Shown here in pieces: positions 1-13,700 of a DNA stretch of 64,000 nucleotides. The position numbers and the translations under genes were made by a program. The notes below the pieces were generated by a model. It did not search any database, had not been told where the DNA came from, and saw only the letters and a list, made by a program, of their open reading frames with translations. The stretch comes from Schistosoma mansoni (Eukaryota; Platyhelminthes; Trematoda; Strigeidida; Schistosomatidae): NCBI RefSeq assembly GCF_000237925.1, contig NC_031502.1:19590909-19654908 (forward strand). Direction: 5' to 3'. Every line of letters begins with the position of its first letter. The first letter of the stretch is position 1.

Positions 1-2104
1 CTCGAGTCACCTTCAAAACAGGAGCTTACAGTCTGAACGCAGTTTTCAAGCTTAGTTCTCATTAAGATTGTGTGTACTGTGGTGAGCATAATAGTATCTA
101 ACTTGGTGAATGTCCGTCATAAAGTCCATAGGGTTCCAAACCCCTTGGCTGCAACCTCCCAGCAGTGGACCGTGGTCTTAAAATCATGACTCACTGTCTC
201 CCCAAGATCCTTGTGAGACCACACCATGGGTACGGGCACTTCCCCTATGTTGTACCTATTTACCTCTGTATCCCAAAAGTGCATGTAGATACACTTTGCC
301 GCATTGATGGATATCAGCCACTCTTTAGACCAACTAATCACAATATTTAAGTCTACCTGAAGTGCACATACACCCGCATCTCTCGTTATTTCTCGGCAGA
401 TTTCTACATTATCAGCGTATAATAACATTGGGGATTCAACTATACTTGGGCGACCATTTATATGCAGTATAAAAAGTAAAGGGCCTAGGACAGAACTTGC
501 GGTACTCCACTAAGTACTGATCTCCAGGTGAAGCACTTCGAATTTACTTTTTCTTTCTGTCTACGACCTACTAGGAAATCCTTAAGCCATTTTATGGGAG
601 GTTCGGCAATGCCAAGATTATCTAGCTTCAATAGCAGTCTATTTGTTGAAACCTTGTCAAACGCTATACTGAAGTCTATGTAGACAACATCCAGCTATTT
701 TCTATTGTCTAGAGTCGTTATTCACTGTTTCCTTGCTATAAGTAGGTTTGTTGTGCAACATAAACCTTTTGTGAAACCATGTTCGCTGTTTAACAGGTTG
801 TTGGTTTTCACAAATGTCATTATGGTCTTTTTGACTATTCTTTCCAGGATTTAGCCACGACACTGGTGAGGCTGACGGGTCTGTAGTTTGATGGAAGTTG
901 CCTTGGTCTTGTTTTTTTATAATGGAGTGAGGATAGCGTCCTTCCAGCCCGTAGTTAACACACTTTGGTCAAGCGACATTAAATATCACAGTTAGTGGGG
1001 CTTTATTATTATTATTATTCAAACACAACTATTGGTACAAAGGTGCACCGTATATATATGCACCGCACAAATCTCATTTGATTTGTGTGAGGGCTGCAAT
1101 ATATTGTGCAATATGTCTCAGGATTTTTGAGCGTAGTTCATCCGATCCTGTTGATTTTTCCGTGTCTAAAGTGATAAGAGCTTTAAGTACATCGTCTCGA
1201 TCAAAGTCCATGGTTGGCAGACGGTTTGTTGACTTAGTATTTGGGTCTAGTTCTTCGTCTAGAAGAGGCTCCTGAGTGAAAACTGCCACAAAATAGTTTG
1301 CCATATCCTTTGGTTTTTCCTGACCATCCTCTATCACTTCGGATCCGCTCTCTTCCTCAATGAAGCTGGGAATCCAATACTGCATCCTTACTTTGTAATT
1401 TATGTACGAGAATAGTCTCTTAGGCTGCATAATCGCGGATTGTGCCGACTGCATTTCATATTTTCTCTGAGCTTCCCGGATTTTAATTATATACTTGTTT
1501 CTTACCGACCTGTAGCGTTCCATAGTACTTGCTGTGTCGAGAGAGATGAGGAGCTTAAGTCATATCCGGTGGGATCTCTGATGTGCTAGAATAAAGATAA
1601 TGCAATTGTGATTTCTAACAATATGCAATCACATGACGTTGTTGATGACCCCACTTCTAAGTTTACCCAGTTTATATACGGTTCATTAAAGCCGCCTACT
1701 ATGAATTTTACCCCTATTACACCAGGACGTAAGTTTGCTTAGGAGGACGTCATCTACTACACATTATGGACTGTGGTATACTACAAATAATTCAATATTT
1801 TGCCGTCTACATTTCAGCCTGCAACGCACCAGTTCATATGTCCCTGAATCATGTTCCACTGTCTCAATAGCTCGTATGGTTAAGGTACTTTTTGTGTACA
1901 GGATAACCTCACTTCCCCCTTCGGTTTAGCATATCAGCCCTACTGGATAAACAACAGTCAACTGAATTTCATTATCAAACACTTCTAACGTTAACCATGT
2001 TTCTAAAATAGCAATGACATCCGGGTTTTCTATATTCACCATTGTCTTGAGCTCCACCATTTTATTTTGTAGGCTGCGAGCATTTGTGTAGCATACCCGG
2101 AACC
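1..2104 (-). mobile_element. CR1/Jockey-like LINE fragment, decayed
   Basis: Read on the minus strand, this stretch holds pieces of an endonuclease-reverse transcriptase LINE in order. An endonuclease start with NARSLQNKMVELKTM lies near 2030-2090, followed by a linker and RT N-terminal part at 1074-1523 (ILRHIAQYIAA) and RT palm pieces below 1000. The palm carries a YADN variant of the YADD box near 410-420. Several stops and frame changes show that it is dead. It runs off the left window edge. The open part at 1074-1523 is interrupted at about 1090 by a separately listed short insertion, and RT coding resumes below 1005. The clade call rests on motif order and style; Jockey and CR1 cannot be separated by eye. 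Confidence 0.75.
1005..1090 (-). repeat. Inserted 3' tail of the LINE-A/short-repeat family
   Basis: About 85 bp on the minus strand match the shared 3' end of LINE-A and the short repeat: a GTG(T/C)GG(C/T)GCATAT block, a TTTGTACCAATA block, then an AATAATAAT tail. It sits inside the RT coding part of the CR1/Jockey-like LINE, which reads on either side. A few bases (AGCCC-like) occur at both edges and may be a target-site duplication, although the repeat's own sequence also carries AGCCC. It is best explained as a strongly 5'-truncated insertion. Confidence 0.7.
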
Positions 2105-2466
2105 CTCGACCTAAAAGTATGATCCACAAGGCAATGCAGCATCGTGAGATGCAGTCCCATGGTAGCGGGTGACTAGCAATTGGTTCATGCGCCGTTCGTT
2201 CACTCAGAGTACTGGAGCCCATGTGCACCATTGGTTTGGAATCAGAGTTTCCCAACTCCCCTAGATAGACTTACCGTGTCCACCGGCCAGGTTAGTGCCG
2301 GACATTCGCTTTTCGTCCTCTCAGTTTCGTAAACAACACCCCCACCACGAGAAGGCACTGAGTAGGACTTCCCTGGCAGAGGCTGTATACTTGTGGCCGT
2401 GTGAGAGCATTTCAAGAGAGAGTGCGAGCTCTCCCCACTCTCGGCCGTACCAGGGCATTTGGGGGA
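2105..2466 (-). repeat. Short LINE-A-derived repeat, 5' module only
   Basis: The minus strand matches the 5' module of the short repeat seen at 11155, 16893, 30786 and 35268. It begins near CCAAATGCCCTGGTACGGCC and includes the GAGAGTG...CACTCTC hairpin pair. The match stops abruptly at GGTTCCGGGT and the sequence continues directly into the CR1/Jockey-like endonuclease region in the same orientation. The junction therefore makes a chimera of one element's 5' end with another element's body. Confidence 0.75.
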
Positions 2467-3622
2467 AATGATACATCACTTAATTGGCAACTTAGTCAGA
2501 ATTGAAGACTACTAAATAAGTGTATTACCTCCGAGAAACCCATTAAGTCAGTATATTAATGATAAAATCAGCTAATCTTATACCTACTTACGAAGTTACT
2601 CAAAACTACACCCATGCTCATGTGTTACACTAGTATACAACTGAGTATTAGGAAGCAGATTGGGAAGGGTCGTCAACTCATTCTGCACAAACAACATACA
2701 AAGATGTACACTAATTAGCAGTCCATTCTTAATTTGCATTGTATTTTAGTAGTTCCAAGTCGGAAACCTTCATATTAATCGAAATGTGCAGTACGATGTC
2801 AGGGAGTCAGGCTCATTTAAGCACTGCGCCACACTTCGTTTGTCCTAGACTTGGGTATTTTTGACCTAGCAATTATGAGTATTTACTGGATTTGTGTACA
2901 GTACACATCTCAAGTTCAAGTGCTTCCTACTAGTTTCAAACAAAATAAACTTATTATTGTGTTTAAGCTGTGTAGTTATTGAGTACTTATTTAGCATATG
3001 GGATAAGTTTTCTGCTATCACCAAACAACAAAACGTATGCTGGTTCAACCTCATTAATTATTAAGTGGTTTCTATATAATCTCTGATCAACTGTTTATTC
3101 TGAATTAGAAATCCTATAAAATTACTCATTATCCTCACTCTAGTTCTCCACAATTCTATCATACTCATAGCTGTTAGATACACAAGTCGTTTCTCATGAA
3201 TATAACGCTAAATGAGCGAAACGTCAATGTTTTTACGAATTCTTGTCGCTACATAAGCATCGTTGTATAAAAGATATGTATCACGTACAAGCATTTGTGT
3301 GTGTGACGTGTTAATCTCTAAGTACTTTTGTTTGTGCTCGACTAATTTATGTACTAAAGTTAACATCGCCTAGATAATCTATTTAGTCATTCAAATCAGT
3401 CACTTCCTCACTTTAACTGTGAGTTTTTAGGGATTACCTAAACGTGTGATTTATGAATAATTTTAGGTGTTAGTTCGCTCCACAGTAGAAACTTATCAGT
3501 TGATGATAGCCTTACTACCATAATGAATCAAATAGGGATTTTCAAGGTAATTTAAACAGAAAATCGTATTCCCAAAATTCTTTATAAATATAAATGTTGG
3601 GTAAAAACACAAAATAAAAGTC
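2467..3622. other. AT-rich flank upstream of prolyl oligopeptidase, no gene seen
   Basis: I found no long open frame, RNA gene or recognisable repeat on either strand here. It presumably holds the promoter and any non-coding 5' exon of the downstream peptidase gene, but no core promoter motif can be defended. Confidence 0.4.
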
Positions 3623-3638
3623 CGTGATTTTTTTGTAG
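3623..3638 (+). promoter_or_regulatory. Splice acceptor 5 nt before the POP start codon (possible SL trans-splice site)
   Basis: A T-rich tract ending TTTTTTTGTAG stops at 3638, and the ATG of prolyl oligopeptidase begins at 3644. Such a strong acceptor so close to the start codon means that either a 5' UTR intron ends here or the message receives the schistosome spliced leader here. Spliced-leader trans-splicing is established in Schistosoma, but the choice between the two is inference. Confidence 0.45.
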
Positions 3639-3643
3639 TCTCA

Positions 3644-6600
3644 ATGGAGCATACCAGTATCAACTATCCCGAAATATATAAGGATGAATCTACTATAGAG
3701 GAAAAATTCGGTGTTCAAGTAGGTGAATTGTTTTCCTCATATTTTTTAACTACTCCTTAAGGTTGTATCATTCTGAAACAATACTTTTAATGTGTTTATA
3801 AGATTTCTATAAACAAAAGACGTATTACATGTAATCGAATTCTCCCACATTAAATCACTTAGTGAGTTTTTGAATCCCTATTGACTGAAATGGTTAGGAT
3901 ATGTACTACCTAAACCCATCCACCGACCACCTCGACGCGCAATAATGGCTGGAGCAGGAGTAGGTTAGGAGAAAGTTGGGGACGGTCAAACGAAGACATG
4001 GTATTAACACATAACGACACTGACTGTTGGACTAAGTCGTGTAAGTACATGTAGATCATCTGGTTGGGGTCCACGTGATTATGGTAACCAATTGTTAGAG
4101 ATGGCGCAGGTACATTCACTCTGTCTCTCCTTAGATGCTAAGGTTCTAGATTCTTCATAAAAATTTTTCCTTTTATTTCACTAAATTATATTTTGTTTAA
4201 TCGTATCTTGTATACCTAGTCTTTTCTATTACCACTAATACTGCTGTTATCTCTACAACTATGAGATTCACCCTGACAGTTTCATCTCTGTACGCTAACG
4301 GGGTATGGAAACTTGAACCGATGTATACATATGCTAGGTTCTAGGCTGCGTTCGACTGACCGAGTGGCTGACTAAGCTCGTAGTAAAAATCCTTGTGATC
4401 ATTTCATAACCAGAAACTAGTACACAAGATTCCCCTGGAGTACTTAACTGGCGTATTTCAGTTTTGTATTTCGTGACTAATACAGTTTAGTAGCGTGAGA
4501 TATTTTTGGATTTGAAATTTAGTCAGCAATTATGATTAGTTAATTTGACCCAATGAACTGACCGTAATATGCAAGGTCTATTCAATTTTTAAATATTTCT
4601 AGTATTAGAGCAAATAGTTTTGCAAAGGATCAACCATTTTTCGCTGTGTATGGAATGAGGAAAGACTCAACCTATATTAATTTGTTGATATTTTAGCAAT
4701 AGTTTCTCACGCGAATGGTTTATCCGAAATCCATGGCCGGGTTTTTTCACATTCGATAAATTAGTGTCGGAAAATTAAATTTTTCAAAATACAGTTATTA
4801 CTAATCATTCTTAAGTTCATACATGTGCAAAAATTCGTAAGGCTTATTGTGTGAATTGAATACACAATAAGAAAGTACAATAATAGTAATGTTTAGTACC
4901 CTAACTACAGTAGAGAACTAGCCTATTGACAATTTATGTCTTGACATTAAATTATATACTTAATTAAGTATGATTTTATATGTTGTATGTTCACTTTGTA
5001 ACGCGGAAATTACTAGTGTGAAGTAGACTAATCTCTACTTACGGTTTGACTAGACTTACCTAATTTGTTTACAAAGTAACCTTTTCCTTCCTGGCCAGAT
5101 TCATGACCCTTACAGATGGCTGGAAGACCCGGATTCTGTCCGGACAAAAGCTTTTGTAAAGGCACAAAATCTGATAACGGAACAGTTCCTGAATAAATGT
5201 CCATACACTTCAAAAATCAGAGATAAGTAAGTGCATTGCTTTCAGTTATGTTTTTAGATTAACTGCTATCTGGGACTACGAAAAATACTCTTGCCCATTG
5301 AAATATGGCTCCTTTTACTACATATGGCATAACAGTGGTTTACAAAATCAAAGGTACTTTCTTATTTGAAGAGGGATTTGTCAGTGTTCTTTACCAAATG
5401 AAAACGTTGTCAGGACCGAAAAAAACGTTTTTAGATCCTAACGAAATTGATCCAGAAGGCCTTACATCTTTGAGAAACTACAGTTTTTCAGTGGAAGGAA
5501 CTTACTGTTGTTATGGTCTTAGTTTTGGTGGTTCTGATTGGTGTGAACTTAAAGTAAGTTTACATTTTGTTACTGTGTTTTCTTAGTTTAAAACCTGTGA
5601 ATCGGGCGAAGATCTTCCAGATGTTTTGCAACATGTCAAATTCAGTTCAATTTCGTGGACAAAGGATGAGAAAGGTGTTTTTTACTGTATGTACCCTCAG
5701 CATGAAGGTAAAGCAGATGGTACTGAAACAACTACTAATACTGATCAGAAGCTCATGTACCATCGTCTGGGTACACTACAGTCAGATGATATTTTGTGCC
5801 TGGAACGACCGGATCAACCTACTTGGAATATGTGCGTATAAACAAAAGTCTTAGTTCAAATGACAAATTTTTTAATCATTCACTTATTGACTTAGCCTAC
5901 TTCTAAAGTACGTGCTGTCCCACATTGACTTGTATGAAAACCTCCCAAGACCAGTTATTTAGCTTCATGTTTTCAAGCTTTATTTTAGCGGTGGCAAAAT
6001 AATTTCTTTTCCTGTTGCAATTGATCTCACTTGGTATGCATGTATGACATACAAATCCCGAATCTGTTGCTTAGCAACATGTATCTAAAAGTTTCATCCT
6101 ACCCCTTAAAATGTGGTTGAATGTCGAATATTAGGTTGCAAGTGTTTGCTTGTAAGAGTCCTCAGTTTAATCATCTAACAAACAGCATTTAGGGTGAGTA
6201 TGGAGTCAATTTATGTCTAGTCGTAAATGTGGGTCGACTGAGATGAGTGGCACATTGCCAACGTCTGATGCTATCCTTCTAAAGGCGTGAGAAAAGTCCA
6301 ATAAAGGTTTAGCTAAGTCCATTAAGCTATTAATTTATGGTTAGCGGCATATATGCGTGGCGTTTATTTTAACCCATATAATAACTTCCGTATTACTAAT
6401 ACTTTTACTCTTGTCTTTGAATAATTTAACCCGCCATATATATATATATATATATATATCAATGTGTAATAATCGTATAACTTAGAATTTTGCGCTAGTT
6501 AAAGGTACTTCAGCCTGATTTTGTATTCACCTCTCTAAATAGTTAACATATCTACCGTAGAATACTATACTAAATTAAATTAGGGTTAAAACAAGGGTTG

Positions 6601-9600
6601 AGGATTAAAAAAGCACTACTCTGGTCTGTACATTCACTGACCGTTGGTCCGGGCCAAATAGAGACTAAGAATTCTTTTTTCTGGTGCTCAAGATATTAGT
6701 AATCAATGACTAAAGATGGTTTGCTTTTTTAACGTATTTGATGTCTGAATAACCTTCATTTATTTATTTATTTGTCTAAACAGTTTTCAATTTTCGTTGA
6801 TTGTTTTTCTAATATTTCACTTCCACAAGATTGTGTCTGGTACTCTTAATATATATCACGTAAATCGAAATCACTAAGATTGTATGTCTTTGTTTCATTG
6901 ATATGATCTCTTACTATGACATATGTTTTCATGTTATATTTATTTTGAAATATCAGTCAAGGAGAAGTGTCTGATTGTGGGAGATACTTATTGGTAACTT
7001 TGTATGATGGATGTGAACCTAATAACCAGCTTTTCTACTGTGATCTTGAAAAAGTCGATCTAGTTGTCAAAAGTTAGTTGTGCATTAACATAGCATTTAT
7101 TTTTACCCAATGATTAAGTAATTTTTGTCTTACAATTCTTGTATTACCATCAACGTATATCAAATTCATAGTATCTATTATCTCTCAGCGGACAATACTT
7201 AGTGCTAGTTTATTTTCTAAGCAACCGTATGCAGAAAAGAAGGAACAGACTACCTCTATCATTTCCTCACGCATCTGATCAAGCTAATAAAAAATGTTTG
7301 TAGTTAACCAAGCTTCAGAGATATGGAGGCTAGAAACGTTAAACGAAGTTGTATGGAGTGCTGAGGGCAGTATAACGATCAGTAAATCAGCTGACATGAT
7401 CAGTGGTTTTCTGGACAAAGTACCTTAACTCGACTGTAACTCTTCCTACAAATTAGATAGAATTTAATCTTAGGTTGTAACATAGATTCTGTCCTAATGA
7501 ATATAATTTCTAGTGGTTATAGTTTTCAGTGCTCTGTTTGAATACGCGAAAAGCAAATACTAATTTAAATTGTTAAAGACCATAATCACTGCAACATCGC
7601 CATGTATTTCCAAGGAATAATAACAATAATATTTAAGATTTATATATTTGTACACCATTATTATGAGTAAATCAATAAGATGATTGAATGTCTTTTTTAG
7701 GAGTAATGACATGCAGTTTTATATTTGCATAGTTTGGTTTTCAGTCAACCTCTATTCTCCACATTTTACACTAGAGTAATGTATTATAAACCTCGACATC
7801 AAATATTGAAACATTCTCCGTAGTTCATTTTAAGTAGTAACCTCAATGAAACTGTTACCAGTGTTAACGATAATTCTTTTTAGAAAAACTTGACTTGATC
7901 CCAATCGTCGATCGCTTTGAAGCTGTCTATGAATATGTGACAAATGAGGGTGATTCATTTGTATTTCGCACCAACTTAGATGCTCCGATGTACAAGATAA
8001 TCAAAATCAGTCTTTCTAATTGCGATCGTGTAAGTTTGTCTGTATGTGACTGTGATTATTATCCTCAATTGTTGGTCATATTTCCTAGCAATTCTGAAGA
8101 TTGCATCTTTTTTTGTGAGGTTACCAGAAATATAGCTATAGACAGATTATATTGATGGTCAAATCCCATCACCATCTTGCGATATTATATTCAGTCTGTT
8201 CAACCCATTATCAAATAACCACCATAGGATTGAATTCACTTGGTATTGTTTGCTTGAATCTTCCCATTGATGTTTGGGACTGCAGTTGATCAGTCTCTTA
8301 TTAGCATATGTGCATACTGTGTGTATTGATTCGATATTGCCTTATGTCACAAGCATTATAAGCAAAGATGGATGGTGACTAGCAGTGAAATCCAGGACGC
8401 GTGTTTCGTCCTAAGTGGATAACGCGATGGCGTTTGAAGCGAACGGTACTGGGTTTGAGTCCCGGGGTGAACATCAACTCTGTGATGCAGGTACATCCAG
8501 TCCCAAATATGACGAAATGCGCGTCTTGGATTCCACTGCTAGCCACCATCTATCTTTGCTTATAATACCATAAGATTGGCTTATTGGGAACTGACGTTTC
8601 TCACTAAACGACCCTATAGTTTATAAAAAATTATGTAGTCGATTCTCCTTAGACTTTTCAGCGTTCTGTCCTGGCTTTAGAATGCACAAACTAGTATGAA
8701 ATCTCAGTAAGTAGTCACGGTGTTAAATGACCTTTTGCTTTTCCGCAAATTATTAAATGTAGAAAATATATATTATATTGTGAACAAATGCAAGTAAACA
8801 CTTTTCATGTGTGATCATACATGCAATTTCATTTCATTTCCAAATAAGAATGACAAATACGGTTAACCCTATGATCATATTCTGAACTTTATTGTAATTG
8901 TTCTGTTTGAGCCACTTGGTATAATTGGGCCTCATACAAACTGTGCAAAAACAGGCTTAGCGCAATGGCATGTACTTGATGTAAATCATATTATATGTAT
9001 ATCTATGCATGGTAAATTATTCAGTGATTGTTTTTTACAACAAATGTTCTAATTCTATTTCCAATATATTCTAGCAAAATTGGGAAGATCTTATCCATCA
9101 CAATATGGAGTCACTCTTAGAAAGTGCAGTTTGTGTGAATGAGGATAAATTAGTCATTTGTCGTCTGAAGGATGTTAAGGTCAGTTCTGTATTATCTCCG
9201 TAAATATGGTCATTAACCTAAATAGCTTAATAAAAAATAATTTTGGAGTTTGTATATCTATTAACCAGTTATTCTAAGTGAATAATGCCTCGTGAACAGA
9301 AACTTGATAGAAATCACAAGTTAGTAGTGCAGTATTTAAAGAAAATCTTTGGCATACTGAGGATGAGAATTAACTTTTGCATGAGTTCATCAAGTTGGAC
9401 TAGGCCAACTAGTGTCTTTTCTCCCAATTTACGTCATGCATTTACACAGGCGACTTATCATCCATTCCTTTTACTGGATATCTCATGGTTCGTTGATAAG
9501 CTCCTGACGACTATTCTGTATGGCCCCGATTGTTATTAACTTTCATTATCTCACTAGCATTTACGAAATGTTCACGGAATCGACATTTTGTCACTTTCAT

Positions 9601-10732
9601 CAACTACAGAATTCTGGACACAAATACCGAAAATATTTTATACATGTTATATACATCCAAAAATTTTTTATATTGGGACACGTAATATTTTCTAACTGTT
9701 GTTCGCTGTAGAGCTGCTTATCCGTGCACAAACTACTCACTGGGGAGAAGATATCCGATATTGATATTTCACTTGGGTACGTCGCTAATGTAACTGGACG
9801 CAAACGTGATGATGAAGTAGGTTGTAATTTATCTTTTATAAAACATTTAATTTTTCTCAATGTAGGCTTTCATTCATTTTACATCGTTCCTCACTCCTGG
9901 AATAATTTACTCCTATGATTTTTCTCACTCCCATCCAAAATTGGAGGTAAGTAGTTTGGCAAGTGAATTGTTTGTGGCATTACTTGTTTTTGTGTACTAG
10001 TATTGAATTCTACAAATCAGAAATGCCATTATACGTATCCTGCGGTTTTCAACACTCTTATTGACTGGTGAATTAAAGTTACTTTGTGAACCGCTACAAT
10101 CGTAAGTAGGGACTAAGCACCTGCTCAAATGTATCATATTTCACTTAATCTATGAATTCTTTAAAACCCAAGTTGTCAGCGATGTGGTCGGAGTATTGTT
10201 ATCCAGTAGTTACTAAAATTAATGCTAGCAACCTTTTTCACTACGGATTGGGTAGGTTTGTCCACAAAACATAAATCACAGGTCATACACACTATCAACC
10301 CATCATTTACATACTATTGCTTTGTTCATTTCGTAGTGAGTTTTTATGGGTATCCTTATAAAAAAATATAATCAAATTCTTAGTGTCAGTTCACGTCCCA
10401 TTGTTTGTATTTCTTGGTTAAGTAACTGGCTCTACGTTAATTAATGTAGTCACGAACTTTACTTCATCATCTTACTTTACCACCATATTTGTACATCAAA
10501 AACTGTTTTTAGCTATCTTACATATTATATGCCTTTTTACTTTTGTTACATATATGTGCAAGTTTACTTGTTGATGTTACTGTTTGATGACAGGTTATCA
10601 GAGAGTCGAAGATTCGGGATGTAGACTTAAATCAATTTGAAGTGAAACAAGTATTCTATGAGAGTAAAGATAAAACTGTAGTTCCTATGTTTCTTATTTT
10701 ACCTAAAGTAAGTATAAATATTTAACGTTTTA

Positions 10733-10775
<43 letters not shown>

Positions 10776-13700
10776 CTACCTCTATATAACTCTTGTCCTA
10801 TCGGTATTGTCACACATCCATCTTTCAATACCTTTTAAATAGAGTACCAGTCATCTCTAAAAGTCCGTGCTCGTTGTTTAGAATTGTGATAATACTGAAT
10901 TAATGTCTGTCTATACCCTCTATTAAACTCAAAACGTCTTGTGACAAACCGGACAAGACAGCTACCGTCAACTTCGCTTAATTTGTGCTATGTACTATTA
11001 ACAAGAGTTAAACGCTCAACTGGTTTCATGATTACCGCGATCTGAAGTATTTCTTAAAGTACGACTTTTCATCGACGCTGAATCTCTCGCTAATGAAAAC
11101 TGGGGAAATTAACTGAAAATCATCACTTAGATTTCAAAATGTTACATTATAAGGATCCCCAAATGCCCTGGTACGGCCGAGAGTGGGAAGAGCCCGCCAT
11201 CTCTCTTGAAATGCTCTCACACGGCCACGAGTATACAGCCACTGCCAGGGAAGTCCTACTCAGTGCCTTCTCGCGGTAGGGGTGTCGTTTACGAGATTAA
11301 GAGGACGAAAAGCGAATGTCCAGAGCTTTAACCGGATTGATGAACACGGATGGTCCACCTAGGGGAGTTGGGAAACCCTGATTCCAAACCAATGGTGGAC
11401 ATGGGCCCCCAGTATCCTGATGGAACAAATGGCGTATTAATCAATCGTTGGTCACTGGCTACCATGGGACTGCATCTCCTCACGATGCTACACTGCCTTG
11501 TGGCTCATACCTTTAGGTTGAAGGCTCCGGGTGTGGCCCCCTAAGAAAACCACCTGTTTCGGTTTCGGCACCCTGACAGTGTCCCAGCTCTCACATAAGT
11601 GGAGTGATTTAAGTGGCACTTATCTATTTGGTGCCTCCCTGTACCAATGATTATGTGTTAAATAAATAAATATATCAAAACCTTCGACTTTGTCGTATTT
11701 TAGTCACCGTTTACATTTATATCTACACTAGTGTCCCACATCACTTTTCACGTTGCCAAGTTAGCTACTCCTTCTGGAGAGGCTAAAGAAATTATTTATT
11801 ATTATTTATTTATTTAAACACATATATATTGGTACAAAAGGGCACCAGATACATATGCGCCACACAAAATAATGAAAGTAGGAAGAGAAGGGATGAAAAG
11901 ATAAGGCGGACTGAAATGTACAACCAAAAGACTCTTTCAGTTAGGAAAGTTAGAACCAATCTTTATGTAGAAAGTAAAAGAAGGTTGCAGCAGGATCGCC
12001 ACTGGCTTCTATTCTGAGCCATATCTGATAACGTCTCTAGCCACTGTGTTGCACCATCTCTCGGACCCCAACCAAGGAGTCGTGAAGGACCAACAGAAGC
12101 TAGCCCTTTGCAGCTCTCTTTCATGCCACGACACCATGTCATACACTGACCACCTCTCCGCTTTTTCCAACCAGTCCCAGAGTCGGCAAATAATGCACGA
12201 CGTGGAAGTCTCTGGGACGACATTCGTAAAACATGTCCAAGCCACCGAAGTCGGTGTTTCAAGATGGTGACACCAATTGAATTTCGTCTCTGCGCCCGAA
12301 CACACGATGCCGAACCTCTGCATTACTAACATGGTGTTGCCACTGGATGTCAGCAATCCTTCGGAGACAACGATGATCGAACACAGAGAGACGTCTAACA
12401 TCCTCAACTCGGAGAGGCCAGGTTTCACAAGCATAGAGCAAAACTGCTCTCACCGACGCGTTGTAGATCCGACCTTTTACAGCCAGACTAACATCACGAA
12501 GGCGCCAAAGATGACCCAGATTGGCATAAGCCGCTCTGGCTTTCATTATACGTGCACCAATCTCATCACTCACGCCACCACCAGCACTTATATAGCTACC
12601 TAGATACACGAACTTCTCAACTACTTCGATCTCCTCACCATCCAGGGTGAGTACAGGATTAGAATCCTGCCAGTCTTGTAGGAGTACTTTGCACTTGGAG
12701 GGTGCAAAGCACATACCGTACCTGCGGACACTGATTGCCAACTGATTAAGTGCGGATTGCATGCCTTGGGCATTATCGCACAGTAAGACAATATCATCCG
12801 CATACTCAAGGTCGAGAAGTCGTTCTCCAGGCAACAGATCCACACCGCCATTACTTACATCCATCAGAGCTGTTTCCAGGATGTCATCGATGGCAAAGTT
12901 GAAGAGGAATGGTGAGATTGGGCAACCCTGCCTAACCCCACTGCTCGAATGAAACAAGGGAGAAAGGTGGTTGTATGCCCTCACTCTGCCTGAGGTGTTC
13001 GTATACAGGGCCTTTAAGATGTTAATGAACTTCTCAGGCACACCCTTCTTCAATAGACAATCCCAGAGAACAGTCCTGTCCAACTAATCGAAGGCCGCCC
13101 TGATATCAAGAAACACTACGATTGTTGGCCTGCGATAAGTATGACGGTGTTCTAACATTTGGCGGGGGGTGAAGATGTGATCAATGCATCCTCGACCAGA
13201 ACGAAAACCAGCCTGCTCCTCGCGAGTCAATCGTTCTCGGGTTTTAAAGAACCTACGAAGAATGATAGAAGCCAATAGTTTGTACGCAATCGAAAGTAGA
13301 CTTATCCCCCGATAGTTATTACAGGAACAACGTGAACCCTTTTTAAAGATAGGGACGACTGTTGACTCATTCCATGATGTTGGAACACTTTCTTGCTCCC
13401 AAACCTTTGCAAACAACACAGTCAATTCCTTAGCCAGAAAGTCGCCACCATCTTTAAAAAGAGCCGGAGGTAAGTCATCTGGGCCAGGTGATTTGTAACG
13501 TTTCAAGAGTTGGAGTTCCTTGCGGACTTCCGCCTCGTTTGGTGGAACAGTCGTCACCGGCCATGGGGGGCAGGACAAGCTGGTTGATGTTGCCGGAGCA
13601 GCAGGCCAGTTGAACTGCCCTTCGAAAAATTCCGCCCATCGTCCAAGACGTCGGGAGATGTTAGTGATTGGCATCCCATCATCCTCGTAGATTGTTTCAC

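Noticed and set aside
5305-5586. Single-exon reading of the POP region as a 93-residue protein
   Set aside because: It reads through a 31-nt intron and starts at an internal methionine. The spliced frame matches prolyl oligopeptidase throughout.
8351-8570. tRNA gene, because of the B-box-like GGTTTGAGTCC
   Set aside because: No cloverleaf can be drawn, and the flanks match the SM-alpha SINE layout.
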